Assembly: GCA_001803645.1 (NCBI GenBank)
Contig: MHDW01000190.1
Span: 1-13,251, forward strand
Length of the DNA stretch: 13,251 bases
Origin: Nitrospirae bacterium GWC2_42_7
GTDB taxonomy: Bacteria; Nitrospirota; Thermodesulfovibrionia; Thermodesulfovibrionales; UBA6898
Direction: 5' to 3'
A program made the position numbers and the translations under genes. Numbering within the stretch: position 1 is the stretch's first letter; the number at the start of each line of letters is the position of its first letter. The notes under the pieces are model-generated. The model saw only the letters and a list, made by a program, of their open reading frames with translations. It did not search any database and was not told the origin of the DNA. Positions 1 to 6,658 of this stretch are shown one piece after another.

Positions 1-276
1 TCGTTAGTAAAATCGAGCATAATAAGAGGGCCGGTGGTCATTGGCAGGAATACAATAATAGAGAATTCCTTTATCGGGCCTCATACGAGCATAGGCGATG
101 ATGTCAGGATAATAAACTCATCAATAGAGCATTCTGTGATAATGAACGGCAGCGAGATTCTGGACATAGAGAGGATGGAAGAGAGCCTTATCGGCAGAAG
201 GGTCAGAATAGTCAGGAACAGCAGGCATAGCGCCCTGAGGCTGATGCTCGGAGATGACTCTGTGATGGAAGTCTGA
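1..276 (+). CDS. Glucose-1-phosphate thymidylyltransferase (long form), C-terminal fragment
   Basis: The reading frame is open from base 1 to the TGA at 274-276, so this is the last 91 residues of a gene that begins outside the window. It shows imperfect hexapeptide repeats of the left-handed beta-helix type (IIRGPVVIGRNTIIENSFIG, then HTSIGDDVRI, then SSIEHSVIM). The end, RLMLGDDSVMEV, resembles the tail of the long RmlA-like nucleotidyltransferases found in archaea and many bacteria, which join an N-terminal nucleotidyltransferase domain to such a helix. Those enzymes form dTDP-glucose from glucose-1-phosphate and dTTP for deoxysugar and surface-polysaccharide synthesis. The catalytic domain is not visible, so substrate is assigned from family resemblance only. 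Another sugar-1-phosphate nucleotidyltransferase or a hexapeptide acyltransferase is possible. An internal ATG/GTG start near position 34 is not credible because the repeat pattern runs through it. Confidence 0.7.
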   Translation, partial: SLVKSSIIRGPVVIGRNTIIENSFIGPHTSIGDDVRIINSSIEHSVIMNGSEILDIERMEESLIGRRVRIVRNSRHSALRLMLGDDSVMEV

Positions 277-312
277 AACATTTACACCATATTATTTATA
301 AACCGATCGAGC

Positions 313-451
313 ATTTCCAGGATACGGCGAAAAAATCCTTGAAATCCATAGTTAGTTAAGATGTAATGATCTCCGGGTTTGGGAGTTGTATCTTTGTGTG
401 AATGTTTAGGGCTTATACATTCAAGTAGTTTTTTCTCCGAACCCCGGAAAT
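313..451. repeat. Long-inverted-repeat element, copy A (~139 bp)
   Basis: The outer arms are 313-343 and 420-451. The first arm and the reverse complement of the second agree at about 25 of 31 aligned positions (shared blocks ATTTCC, CGG, GAAAAAA, CTTGAA). A full-length homologue lies at 3083-3222. Besides the arms, the interiors of the two copies also align (shared ATCTCC, TCTTTGT, TTTAG, TTCAAGTA). The interior of this copy contains a small CTCC/GGAG hairpin. It fills most of the gap before the gene at 461, whose start lies 10 bp beyond the element. It may be a MITE-like insertion or a structured RNA. I see no convincing target-site duplication. Confidence 0.65.
339..367 (+). promoter_or_regulatory. 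Candidate sigma-70-type promoter inside copy A
   Basis: TTGAAA (339-344) and TGTAAT (362-367) are separated by 17 bp, each matching the consensus hexamer at 5 of 6 positions. Transcription from here would read into the gene at 461 with a leader of about 85 nt containing most of the right half of the element. The equivalent hexamers in copy B (TTGAAA at 3110, TATAAT at 3136) are 20 bp apart, so promoter function is not conserved between copies. This may be chance in AT-rich DNA. Confidence 0.3.
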
Positions 452-460
452 TTAAAAACA

Positions 461-865
461 ATGAAAACAGTCTTTATAGATTACACAGAAGAATACTATT
501 CAAATACTGCAAGAACAACTGTGCCTGACAAACGCGCCGGCAAGTTTGTACAGCTAAGAAACAATAAAACAGAATATCTTGTTTTTTCTCCTAAAGAACT
601 CTCTCCTTATCATGCAGATATAATAGAGCGGTTCTGCAGGCAGAAGGGAATTGCCGGTGTATATAACAGAGCGCACAAATGTTTTGAGATACATGAGCCT
701 GAGTGGATTATTATTGGGGGCGGGAAGTTCGATTACGACAAAAAGGAAAAGTATCTCCGTCTGTATGATGATTCAATGGCATATGGGAAATTCGAAACAG
801 AAGGGTTGCTCAAAAGGATATTGCAGGTAAAAGGGTTGAAGGATTATAGCGTCAGGATAGAATAA
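461..865 (+). CDS. Janus/Ocnus family protein, PHPT1-like (putative phosphohistidine phosphatase)
   Basis: This 134-residue protein matches the pattern of the animal 14-kDa phosphohistidine phosphatase (PHPT1, about 125 residues). It has PYHADI at 49-54, a GGG turn at 86-88 followed by a strand, DSMAYG at 104-109, and a final KGLKDYSVRI resembling the KYPDYEV end of PHPT1. In PHPT1 the His of YHADI (His53) is the catalytic base and the SMAYG segment helps bind phosphate; the equivalents here are His51 and Ser105 to Ala107. The inferred role is hydrolysis of phosphohistidine or phospholysine in a cytoplasmic protein partner. No histidine kinase is adjacent, so the substrate is unknown. The ATG at 461 has no strong Shine-Dalgarno sequence. 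The assignment rests on motifs recalled from the eukaryotic family. A binding role without catalysis is possible. Confidence 0.68.
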   Translation: MKTVFIDYTEEYYSNTARTTVPDKRAGKFVQLRNNKTEYLVFSPKELSPYHADIIERFCRQKGIAGVYNRAHKCFEIHEPEWIIIGGGKFDYDKKEKYLRLYDDSMAYGKFETEGLLKRILQVKGLKDYSVRIE

Positions 866-930
866 TATCTGCAAATTTGTAATCTTTTAGCTTTTTTCAT
901 CTTGCCTTTGCCATCAAAAATTGAAAGATA

Positions 931-958
931 TTGGTTTAAGTTTCTGGCAAAATAATAT
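931..958 (+). promoter_or_regulatory. Candidate promoter for the GGDEF-EAL gene
   Basis: TTGGTT (931-936) and TAATAT (953-958) are spaced by 16 bp, ending 16 bp before the ATG at 975. Both hexamers are only moderate matches to the sigma-70 consensus. If used, the transcript would be nearly leaderless, which agrees with the lack of a visible Shine-Dalgarno sequence. Confidence 0.3.
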
Positions 959-974
959 AGTATTAATAATATAA

Positions 975-3071
975 ATGGATTCTATTAAATTTATATCATT
1001 TTTGCTTATCGCTGCCGGAGCTCTGCTTCTTGTATTTGCTTTGATGCCTGCCCGTAAGACATGGAATATGGTCCCTGAAAAACTGCGCGCAAAATGGCTT
1101 GCAATTATGTATCTCATATGCTTTTTTGTTGTTGGCTACATCTTTTTTGAAATAGTATTGATCACTGATATCCATTTTTTTGATGATATTGTAACAGGCC
1201 TTGTTTTCTTGGGAGGTGCAATTTTTGTATTTATTACAATTAAACTCTCCAAGAATACCATTCAAAAAATGACAGAAATGGACAATGAACTGAAATTATT
1301 GAATAAGACCCTTGAACAACGCGTAAAAGCAGGTATACTTGATTTGCAGCATTCCTATGATTTTACATCAAATGTGATTGACAGCATACCAGATGCAATG
1401 GCGGTCATTGATGTAACTGATTTCCATATCGTTAGCGTTAACAAAGCCTTTCTTCGGGAACTGGACCTGCAGGAAGATATGGTTCTATTAAAAACCTGCC
1501 ATGAGGTAACGCATCAAAGTTCTTCTCCTTGCGGGCCCCCGAATGATATCTGTCCATTGCATGAAATGCTGCTAACAGGAAAATCTTCATCTGCAGAGCA
1601 TATACACTATAACTCATCAGGGGAAAAACTACATTTTGAAGTCACTACAACACCTATTAAAGATAACAGTGGCATGATAATACTTGCTATACATATTGCC
1701 AGAGATATTACTGCGCGCAAAAAGGCTGAAGAGAAGATCAAGCACCTTGCATATTACGATAATATTACAGGACTGCCAAACCGTACTTTTTATAAGGAAC
1801 TATTGGCCCGTGAAATAGCTTATGCCAGGCGTTATAACCAGCCATTGTTCACGCTTTTCATTGATCTTGATTCATTTAAACAGGTGAATGATACTTTGGG
1901 CCACGACATCGGCGACCAACTGTTAAAGGCTGTTGGTGATAGGCTGGCGAGATCCCTTCGCAACAGCGACGAGGTTGCCCGTATGGATGATGGGCAAACT
2001 CCGGAAACTGTATCGCGCCTCGGCGGAGACGAGTTCATTGTTTTACTAAGAGGGATTTCTAAAACTGAGGACGCAGCTATAGTGGCAGGACGTATATTAC
2101 AGGATATATCAGAGCCTTTAGAAATTGGCGGTCATGAGATAACTATTACAGCCAGCATCGGCATATCAGTCTATCCAACAGATGGAGAGGATGTTAAGAC
2201 TCTTATGAAGAGCGCAGATCTTGCAATGTATCATGCTAAAGACAAAGGGAAGAACAATTATCAGTTCTATTCAAGCAATATGAATGTTGTTGTATTAAAA
2301 CGGCTTTCTCTGGAGAATGATCTCCGCAAGGCCTTGGAGCACAATGAGTTCCTGTTGTACTACCAGCCGAAAGTAGCCATTAAAAATAATAAAATTGTTG
2401 GCGCTGAAGCCCTGCTCAGATGGCAGCATCCTGGAAGCGGAATTGTATCTCCTCTGGATTTTATACCCGTTGCTGAGGAGACCGGACTGATAGTGCCAAT
2501 TGGTGAATGGGTAATACGCACTGCATGTCAACAGAATAAGGAATGGCAGAAATTAGGTTTTGAACCAATAAGCATTGCAGTTAATCTCTCCAACCGCCAG
2601 TTTGAGCAATCAAACCTTCTGGAAATGATTATCCGCACACTAAAAGAGATTGATATGGCAACAAAGTATGTTGAACTCGAAATAACTGAGAGCTCCCTCA
2701 TGAAAAACCCTGATGCAGCCATAGCTATTCTCAATGAACTAAAAGATATCGGCATAACTATAGCCATTGATGACTTTGGCACAGGATACTCCTCCTTAGA
2801 GTACCTGAAAAGAATTCCTCTGAATTCCCTGAAGATAGCACTTCCTTTTATCAGAAATATCCTTACAAGCCCTGATGATGCTGCAATAACAAAAACGATC
2901 ATTACTCTGGCACATAACATGAATTTAAAGGTCATTGCTGAAGGAGTAGAAACCAAAGAGCAGCTTGATTTCCTGCGCACACTCGGATGTGATGAAGTGC
3001 AGGGATACTTTTTCAGCAAGCCCTTGCCTGCCGATGAATTTATGAAACTGCTTCAGAAAGGATATTTCTAG
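975..3071 (+). CDS. Membrane-anchored PAS-GGDEF-EAL c-di-GMP signalling protein
   Basis: A 698-residue protein: three membrane segments (about 5-23, 42-65, 72-90), a coiled-coil linker (about 95-130), a PAS domain (about 131-248), GGDEF (about 258-435) and EAL (about 440-695). GGDEF should make c-di-GMP: the signature is intact at 350-354, as is the DLDSFKQVNDTLGHD metal/substrate region. An RxxD product-inhibition site is absent; QTPE stands in its place, and about 11 extra residues sit before RLGGDEF, a variant I have seen in other family members. EAL keeps E478, N537, E569, D599-D600, E656 and Q676. However, the usual LKIDRSF reads LKIALPF (620-624), so a normally conserved Asp is Ala622 and hydrolysis may be reduced. 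The PAS domain has a Cys/His cluster (CHEVTH, PCGPP, ICPLH at 175-196) that may bind metal or sense redox. Probably a bifunctional or cyclase-biased sensor. Confidence 0.92.
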   Translation: MDSIKFISFLLIAAGALLLVFALMPARKTWNMVPEKLRAKWLAIMYLICFFVVGYIFFEIVLITDIHFFDDIVTGLVFLGGAIFVFITIKLSKNTIQKMTEMDNELKLLNKTLEQRVKAGILDLQHSYDFTSNVIDSIPDAMAVIDVTDFHIVSVNKAFLRELDLQEDMVLLKTCHEVTHQSSSPCGPPNDICPLHEMLLTGKSSSAEHIHYNSSGEKLHFEVTTTPIKDNSGMIILAIHIARDITARKKAEEKIKHLAYYDNITGLPNRTFYKELLAREIAYARRYNQPLFTLFIDLDSFKQVNDTLGHDIGDQLLKAVGDRLARSLRNSDEVARMDDGQTPETVSRLGGDEFIVLLRGISKTEDAAIVAGRILQDISEPLEIGGHEITITASIGISVYPTDGEDVKTLMKSADLAMYHAKDKGKNNYQFYSSNMNVVVLKRLSLENDLRKALEHNEFLLYYQPKVAIKNNKIVGAEALLRWQHPGSGIVSPLDFIPVAEETGLIVPIGEWVIRTACQQNKEWQKLGFEPISIAVNLSNRQFEQSNLLEMIIRTLKEIDMATKYVELEITESSLMKNPDAAIAILNELKDIGITIAIDDFGTGYSSLEYLKRIPLNSLKIALPFIRNILTSPDDAAITKTIITLAHNMNLKVIAEGVETKEQLDFLRTLGCDEVQGYFFSKPLPADEFMKLLQKGYF

Positions 3072-3082
3072 CCCGTTTGTAT

Positions 3083-3222
3083 ATTTCTCAAATACGGCTA
3101 AAAAAATTCTTGAAATCCTCATGTTTTGAGGGATTTATAATCTCCCTTTTCCTAACCATGTGTCTTTGTCTGTAACTTTAGATCTTGTACCTTCAAGTAT
3201 TTTTCCCCCGCATCTGAGAAAT
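3083..3222. repeat. Long-inverted-repeat element, copy B (~140 bp)
   Basis: The arms are 3083-3114 and 3192-3222, sharing ATTTCTCA, a CGG block, an A-run and CTTGAA with only a few mismatches. The element is homologous over its full length to 313-451 and nearly the same size. It sits between two convergent genes, the c-di-GMP protein (stop at 3071) and the radical SAM gene (stop at 3257), and fills almost the whole gap. An inner AGGGA/TCCCT hairpin (about 3129-3147) could add structure. By position it could act as a bidirectional transcription barrier, but neither side has a classic terminator U-run at the stem base. Confidence 0.65.
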
Positions 3223-3256
3223 CCATGAATTAAGTGGGCTAGCAAACTTTGATTTA

Positions 3257-4231
3257 TTATGTTCTGCATCTTATATCCGGCATGTCAGGGTTGTTGTAAT
3301 GAAAATATCCATGCGCCGGACAGCCGCCTGTGCATGAAGCTTTGTTTGAACAATCTTTAGTATCACAATGGTTTGCCTTATGCTTCCTGAAGAAGTCGAG
3401 TTTCGGATTCATCCAGATGTCCTCGAATCTATCTTTGAACAGATTACCGAGGTAGAAAGTTTCCACATTATGAAAGAGGTTGCATGGGAACACAGAGCCG
3501 TCAGAGAGTATCGATAGTTTTTTAACTCCTCCTGCACATCTCGAATTTTCAGGAAGAGAATCTTTTTCAAAACAGGATGCGTTGACCTTATAGATGCTGA
3601 TGTCATTGTTTGCTTCTTTTAATTTTTGAAAGAAGTCCATGAAATCGGCAAAGTCTAAAGTTTCATTTATATTCGATGAATTACGTGACAAAACATCCAT
3701 ATGAAGAAGATAATATTGCTGCACTCCCATATCTTTCAGAAGGTCTACTATATTCTGAATATCATCGAGAGAACTTCTACTGACCACTGTCTTGACAATG
3801 GGGTTTAGGCCTGATCCAATAAGCTGCCTGATGCTCGCAATTGCGTTATTGAAATGAGAGGAATTTGTGATCGAATTATGTTTCAACTCATCACTTCCTT
3901 CAAGAGAGATTCCTATCCTGAAATTATCCTGGTTCAGCCCGGAAAATTTAGGCATAAAATCAGGAAGGCTTCCATTTGTGCTGATATTGACAGAGATATT
4001 TTTGTTTAAAGCAAGCTTAATAAAATCATATATCCATTTTACCAGTAACGGCTCACCGCCCATGATATCTATCTTTGCAATACCAGTCTCAGAGAGAATA
4101 TCCAGGAGTTTCAGCGCTCTCTCATATGGCATCTCAATATTATTGCTGCTGCCGTTAAAACAGAAAGAACATCTCTGATTGCATCTAGTTGTCGGATATA
4201 ACTGGATATATTCAGGTGGAGGGAAAGGCAT
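3257..4231 (-). CDS. Radical SAM protein with SPASM domain
   Basis: A 324-residue enzyme. TTRCNQRCSFCF gives the radical SAM CxxxCxxC (Cys17, 21, 24), which holds the [4Fe-4S] cluster that cleaves S-adenosylmethionine. GGEP follows at 58-61, and a TIM-barrel-like region runs to about 215. The C-terminus is a SPASM-type auxiliary cluster domain: Cys232, then G245-x4-C250, then Cys289, 294, 300, 304 and 322. The CX4CX5CX3C spacing is slightly wider than the usual CX2CX5CX3C. SPASM enzymes modify ribosomal peptides (PqqE, AlbA types), mature enzymes (anSME type) or act on small molecules. I see no precursor peptide or sulfatase gene nearby, so the substrate is unknown. It is the last gene of the minus-strand run, separated from the flavoprotein gene by a palindromic repeat pair. 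No clear Shine-Dalgarno sequence precedes the ATG; no better in-frame start was seen. Confidence 0.9.
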   Translation of the reverse strand: MPFPPPEYIQLYPTTRCNQRCSFCFNGSSNNIEMPYERALKLLDILSETGIAKIDIMGGEPLLVKWIYDFIKLALNKNISVNISTNGSLPDFMPKFSGLNQDNFRIGISLEGSDELKHNSITNSSHFNNAIASIRQLIGSGLNPIVKTVVSRSSLDDIQNIVDLLKDMGVQQYYLLHMDVLSRNSSNINETLDFADFMDFFQKLKEANNDISIYKVNASCFEKDSLPENSRCAGGVKKLSILSDGSVFPCNLFHNVETFYLGNLFKDRFEDIWMNPKLDFFRKHKANHCDTKDCSNKASCTGGCPAHGYFHYNNPDMPDIRCRT

Positions 4232-4260
4232 TATTATGTAGTTAATAGGTAAGGCCCCCT

Positions 4261-4339
4261 CACCCTCGCCCTCTCCCTCCAGGGGAGAGGGTTGTAAATA
4301 TTTCCCCTCCCTTGAGGGGAGGGGATGAAGGGGAGGGTG
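4261..4339. repeat. REP/BIME-like inverted pair of GC-rich palindromes, array 1
   Basis: Two hairpin units face each other around a 12-bp AT-rich spacer: CACCCTCGCCCTCTCC...GGGGAGAGGG on the left and CCCCTCCCTTGAGGGGAGGG with a GAGGGTG tail on the right. The same core recurs at 6543-6628 and 8187-8270. The pattern (palindrome plus short conserved tail, in inverted pairs, always intergenic) is that of bacterial REP/BIME sequences, whose spread is linked to RAYT (TnpA_REP) transposases. No RAYT gene is in this window. Confidence 0.8.
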
Positions 4340-4375
4340 ATGGATGGAGGTTTTATTATTGTCAGCATTTGCAAA

Positions 4376-4948
4376 TTAAAATTTGACCAAGTCCTTCCCT
4401 GCCTCAAAAGCCTCTTTAAGCGCAGTGGGATGGGTGTTTATAGCACCTCTTGCATCAATACCGAGGAAACTTAACGTCTGGTGTTCAGGCACGCTTACTG
4501 TTCTGAAAAATGCCCTTGCAGTTGCTTCACAGCACTTAACTCCTATCTCCTTTTTCATTCCTCCTGCAGTGATCAAAAGTCCTTTGCGCCCAAATTTCCC
4601 TTCAGGGATAGTTTTCCTGAGCAAATATTTTTCGCACCAGAAGCTCTGACACCGGTCTATCATTATCTTTGCCTGTGCACTAAGGCTGAAGAAGAAAATA
4701 GGAGATGCAAGGATTATCCTGTCAGTTGTCCGGATAGCATCATAGATACCGGACATATCATCATTTATTATGCATATGCCTGTTTCATCACAGCCGCCGC
4801 AGTTCTGGCAAGGTTTAATCTCCATCAGGTTGAGATTAAAGACTTCAACATCAGAACCAGAGACCTCAATACCCTTGATCGCTTCTTTAAGCAGAAGTTC
4901 TGTGTTGCCGTTCTCTCTCGGACTGCTGTTGAAAGCAATGATGTTCAT
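4376..4948 (-). CDS. Iron-sulfur flavoprotein (Isf-like, NADPH-dependent FMN reductase fold)
   Basis: A 190-residue flavodoxin-fold protein. NSSPRENGNTELLL (8-21) is the FMN phosphate-binding loop of this superfamily, and ASPIFFFSLSAQAKIMIDR (about 80-98) is the usual second FMN-contacting segment. A compact motif CQNCGGCDETGIC supplies Cys47, 50, 53 and 59 (CX2CX2CX5C), the spacing that ligates the [4Fe-4S] cluster in the Methanosarcina iron-sulfur flavoprotein Isf. Isf proteins transfer electrons, from ferredoxin for example, and have been linked to reduction of O2 or H2O2. The start codon lies inside the end of the octaheme cytochrome gene (overlap 4945-4948, ATGA type), so the two are very likely co-transcribed and translationally coupled. 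The product should be cytoplasmic while the cytochrome is exported, so direct electron exchange would need a membrane carrier not seen here. Confidence 0.85.
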   Translation of the reverse strand: MNIIAFNSSPRENGNTELLLKEAIKGIEVSGSDVEVFNLNLMEIKPCQNCGGCDETGICIINDDMSGIYDAIRTTDRIILASPIFFFSLSAQAKIMIDRCQSFWCEKYLLRKTIPEGKFGRKGLLITAGGMKKEIGVKCCEATARAFFRTVSVPEHQTLSFLGIDARGAINTHPTALKEAFEAGKDLVKF

Positions 4949-6483
4949 TTTATTTCTTTCTCTGCTTTTTTATTTTTCTCTTTTATGTCTATTGCATCTC
5001 TCATTTTCTGAAGGTTCTCTGACAATTCCCACCAGCCGAGCTTAAAGCTTGTATAATCCGGTGCTCCTGACATGGCAGATGCATATCTTATTGAGTTGGA
5101 ATAGAATAACCACTGCCTTATCCACATTTTCTCTATCTGTTCGTCAAAAGGATTTGCTTTATCTTCTATGCCTTTTCCCCATGCCTCTGACATCAGGTTT
5201 GTTGCTGCCATGGTCATGGCATCTGTCTCTTTGACAGTGTTATCGAGTTTTGTGAAATGTCCGTCTGCCCATTGCGTGCTGTGGCAACCCTTGCAGATGT
5301 TCTTCATGGCCTCAAGCCTTTTTGCCTGTTCAGCTTTGTTTATCAGGAATTCAGAAGCAGGTTCACCTGAGAATGTTACAGGGAGAGGGAGGCCGTCTTG
5401 GTTATTTATTATTGTTGTATCGCCTGATATCGGCTGCGGGTGGCTGTAGATAAGTCCGAATATCCTGACCCATAGCTTTGACCCGAAATTATGGTTTCTC
5501 TCTGATATTATATCGCCCTCAGGAGAGACTAACAGACTGTTATGGCATGTAGCGCATGTAGGTGACTTAAAGTCTTTTCCGATGGTCCATGGAACAGCGT
5601 TGAAATTCCATTCATGATATTTTGAAAAATAGATATTACCGTGTTTGCTTTCCTTGTACACATTCCAGGCCGGTGTATCTGGTTCGAGATGGCACTGTGC
5701 GCAGGTATATGGCTTTCTTGCCACTTCAATCGAGAATCCGTGTCTTGGGTGGCAGGAAGCACACGAACCAAAACTTCCATCAGGATTTTCCCTCCCGACT
5801 CCCTGATTAGGCCAGTTTGTCAGGTCAGGAACAGACATATCACCCATTCCTGAAGATATATTTTTCATCCCCTTGACCTCTACTTTTGTCCCGTGGCATC
5901 CCATGCAGGTATCATGTAACGTACTTTCTGAAGCTTTCTCAGAAACTATCTTTCCATCTTTAATTTTTTTGACGCCGGTGACAGATTCAACGAGTGTATG
6001 GTAAACGGGGTTTTTCTCAAGGATCTTTATTGCATGGAATTTTTTGCTACCTGAGTACTGCTCAACTTCAACAGGGTGGCATGTCTTGCAATCGTTCGGA
6101 GAGACTATAACGTTTATTTTATAGCCGTTATGCTCGAAATTGTCCATGTGCTTTTCGGGATTCCTGCTGTGGCATTCATAACAGCCGACAACATTGTCTT
6201 TGAGTTCGTCCGAAAGTTTTTCAACAGAAATCCTTCTTTCTATAACAGGTTTTTTAAAAGCATCAACAGGCCTCGTCTTTGCATGCCTGCTGCTGAGCCA
6301 GTCACTGACAATACCCGGAGTATAAAGCTTGTGGCATTCTATGCATTCCTGTGTCTGTGAACTGATATTCAGGCTGCCGGAGTCAGTCTTTTCATCAGAA
6401 GAGGCCGAAGTCAGAGAGATAGAGATTGAAAGAAAAACTATTAAGAATAAGATATTTTGTAAAAATGTTTTATTAAAGTTCAT
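4945..6483 (-). CDS. Octaheme c-type cytochrome, hydroxylamine oxidoreductase (HAO)-like
   Basis: A 512-residue exported protein with a signal peptide (about 1-27, hydrophobic core ILFLIVFLSISISL, probable cut near SAS). Eight CXXCH heme sites start at Cys47, 101, 132, 193, 241, 261, 310 and 397. The stretch HPRHGFSIEVARKPYTC with CHLEPD and YKESKHGNIY, then PTCATCH, follows the HAO family pattern. Such proteins oxidise hydroxylamine or hydrazine, or reduce nitrite, NO or hydroxylamine, in the periplasm. From memory the family usually reads LGPDHPQ where this protein has LEPDTPAW (267-273); this would replace an active-site His by Thr270. I cannot tell from sequence alone whether the cross-linking Tyr of the oxidative enzymes is present. 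No cytochrome c554, c552 or quinol oxidase partner lies in the window. A GAGGTGG Shine-Dalgarno sequence precedes the ATG. The C-terminal tail is strongly charged. Other octaheme reductases are an alternative. Confidence 0.82.
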   Translation of the reverse strand: MNFNKTFLQNILFLIVFLSISISLTSASSDEKTDSGSLNISSQTQECIECHKLYTPGIVSDWLSSRHAKTRPVDAFKKPVIERRISVEKLSDELKDNVVGCYECHSRNPEKHMDNFEHNGYKINVIVSPNDCKTCHPVEVEQYSGSKKFHAIKILEKNPVYHTLVESVTGVKKIKDGKIVSEKASESTLHDTCMGCHGTKVEVKGMKNISSGMGDMSVPDLTNWPNQGVGRENPDGSFGSCASCHPRHGFSIEVARKPYTCAQCHLEPDTPAWNVYKESKHGNIYFSKYHEWNFNAVPWTIGKDFKSPTCATCHNSLLVSPEGDIISERNHNFGSKLWVRIFGLIYSHPQPISGDTTIINNQDGLPLPVTFSGEPASEFLINKAEQAKRLEAMKNICKGCHSTQWADGHFTKLDNTVKETDAMTMAATNLMSEAWGKGIEDKANPFDEQIEKMWIRQWLFYSNSIRYASAMSGAPDYTSFKLGWWELSENLQKMRDAIDIKEKNKKAEKEIK

Positions 6484-6502
6484 CTGTTTCCACCTCGTAT
6501 AA

Positions 6503-6530
6503 TTTATATGTGCTCATTCTTTTTTGTACA
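6503..6530 (-). promoter_or_regulatory. Candidate promoter for the octaheme cytochrome-Isf operon
   Basis: Read on the minus strand, TGTACA (6525-6530) and TATAAA (6503-6508) are 16 bp apart, about 20 bp upstream of the ATG at 6483. The TATAAA is a good -10 (5 of 6), while the -35 matches only 4 of 6. It lies between array 2 and the gene, so it would give the operon its own start independent of the genes upstream. Confidence 0.4.
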
Positions 6531-6542
6531 GGTACTTACATT

Positions 6543-6628
6543 CCCTCCCTCGAGGGGAGGGTGTGTGTTAAGCCTTTTGCAATTACTTTAATCACCCTCT
6601 TCCAACCCTCTCCCCTCAAGGGAGAGGG
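6543..6628. repeat. REP/BIME-like inverted pair of GC-rich palindromes, array 2
   Basis: The left unit is CCCTCCCTCGAGGGGAGGG with a TGTGTG tail. The right unit is a CACCCTCTTCC lead followed by the palindrome AACCCTCTCCCCTCAAGGGAGAGGG region. The spacer is about 30 bp, longer than in array 1. It occupies the gap between the desulforedoxin and octaheme cytochrome genes and shares core and tail with arrays 1 and 3. In RNA each unit would form a stable hairpin that could attenuate transcription or protect the upstream message. Confidence 0.75.
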
Positions 6629-6658
6629 ACTTTACCTGTCAGATTGAAATATAAACAA

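Noticed and set aside
313..451. Known riboswitch upstream of the PHPT1-like gene
   Set aside because: No recognisable riboswitch core was seen, and the homologous copy lies between convergent genes where it leads into no gene.
2528..3019. 163-codon open frame on the minus strand
   Set aside because: It lies wholly antisense to the EAL domain, whose motifs are unmistakable; the translation is Ser-rich and resembles no family.
4481..5011. 176-codon open frame on the plus strand
   Set aside because: It is antisense to the Isf and octaheme genes, both with clear cofactor motifs; it has no ribosome site or recognisable domain.
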